A DNA stretch of 41,854 nt, taken from assembly GCA_021325355.1 (NCBI GenBank), contig JAJPHI010000013.1, positions 1-41,854 of the forward strand, in the 5' to 3' direction. Every line of letters begins with the position of its first letter. Position 1 is the stretch's first letter. The notes beneath the pieces are model-generated. The model was not told the DNA's origin. It was given only the letters and a program-made list of their open reading frames with translations, and did no database searches. Of this stretch, positions 41,445-41,854 are shown piece after piece. Source of the stretch: Pseudomonadota bacterium (GTDB lineage Bacteria > Desulfobacterota > Binatia > Binatales > Binataceae). Both the position numbers and the translations under genes were made by a program.

Positions 41445-41854
41445 ATGGCCGCGAATCCGTACTTCGAAGCGCGACGGGAATGGGATGAACGCTACGCCGA
41501 TCTGGTACTGGGCAAGCGCAACTGGCAGATAGCGGCGGGCGGGCTGCTCGCGGTTTCGCTGATACTTGCGATCGGGATCGTCTGGCTCGCGACGCGAAGC
41601 CGCTACATCCCGTACGTGGTCGAGGTCGACAAGCTCGGCTACGCGCTCACCGTTCCGCAGCCGCTCACGCCAACGTCAGTCCCCCACGTGACCGGACGCA
41701 TCGAGCGCTACGAGGTCGCCGCCTTTATCCGCAACGCGCGCGCGGTCAGCAGCGACGTGCAGGTCGAGCAGGAGATGCTCAACTCGCTGCTCGCGCATGC
41801 GCGCGGCGCGGCGGACAAGTTCCTCGACGAGTACTACCACTCGGACGGCTTCGC
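41445..41854 (+). CDS. trbF: Conjugal transfer protein TrbF (N-terminal part)
   Basis: VirB8-like inner-membrane component of a P-type mating-pair formation (type IV secretion) system. MAANPYFEARREWDERYADL and GKRNWQIAAGG are the characteristic TrbF opening, followed by a membrane segment (about residues 30-48) and IPYVVEVDKLG, then the start of the periplasmic NTF2-like domain. GGGGAG 7 bp upstream supports ATG 41445. The gene runs off the window. In plasmids trbF is followed by trbG and trbI; these should lie to the right. It marks the inside of an integrated conjugative element. Confidence 0.93.
   Translation, partial: MAANPYFEARREWDERYADLVLGKRNWQIAAGGLLAVSLILAIGIVWLATRSRYIPYVVEVDKLGYALTVPQPLTPTSVPHVTGRIERYEVAAFIRNARAVSSDVQVEQEMLNSLLAHARGAADKFLDEYYHSDGF

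Noticed and set aside
41260-41532. 90-codon frame across the element edge
   Set aside because: Overlaps trbF in another frame and begins inside the tRNA fragment; no ribosome binding site or family pattern.

Overview
This is a GC-rich bacterial chromosome segment of about 41.9 kb. It carries mostly single genes and short operons on both strands, one tRNA gene, one decayed insertion sequence, and the left edge of what looks like an integrated conjugative element at the right end. Three things recall uncultured soil lineages related to the old Deltaproteobacteria, such as Binatota: the mix of TIM-barrel amidohydrolases, luciferase-like (LLM) oxidoreductases and cobalamin-independent methionine-synthase-like proteins; a Rieske/extradiol aromatic operon; and secreted proteins rich in Pro-Thr runs. 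This placement is inference; there is no rRNA or other marker gene in the window.

Left part (1-8.8 kb): a PBP1B-type peptidoglycan synthase (partial), a VWA-TM-FHA membrane protein, a large secreted DUF4382-like protein followed at once by a lipoprotein, an HlyD/EmrA-like adaptor, and an APH-fold kinase whose glycine loop lies upstream of any canonical start codon. Middle left (8.8-16.8 kb): a DUF1329 protein; a HpcH/citrate-lyase-type CoA lyase divergent from a medium-chain dehydrogenase, with a palindromic operator candidate between them; a secreted repeat protein; and glycogen phosphorylase. Middle (17-27.3 kb): central carbon genes (glycerate 2-kinase, NAD-type isocitrate dehydrogenase, a sulfite-oxidase-like molybdoenzyme, FAD glycerol-3-phosphate dehydrogenase), a lipoprotein, a heat-shock operon (Hsp20-Hsp20-compact DnaJ), and aconitase A. 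A frameshifted IS256-type transposase follows.

Right part (28.6-40.3 kb): a Rieske dioxygenase operon (alpha, beta, extradiol ring-cleavage enzyme), two small secreted proteins, and a block of an amidohydrolase, an LLM oxidoreductase, tandem MetE-like paralogs and a second amidohydrolase, which may form a catabolic locus of unknown substrate. Fpg and an EVE-domain protein follow. A perfect 14-bp parS core with two extra tandem half-sites lies between the first amidohydrolase and the LLM gene, suggesting the segment may be origin-proximal.

Right end (40.4-41.85 kb): tRNA-Ser(GGA), an LprI-like protein, a long hairpin, then a 3'-half copy of tRNA-Ala(GGC) on the minus strand. About 180 bp beyond it begins trbF, a mating-pair-formation gene. 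The orientation of the tRNA fragment fits the left attachment site of an integrative conjugative element that runs off the window to the right.
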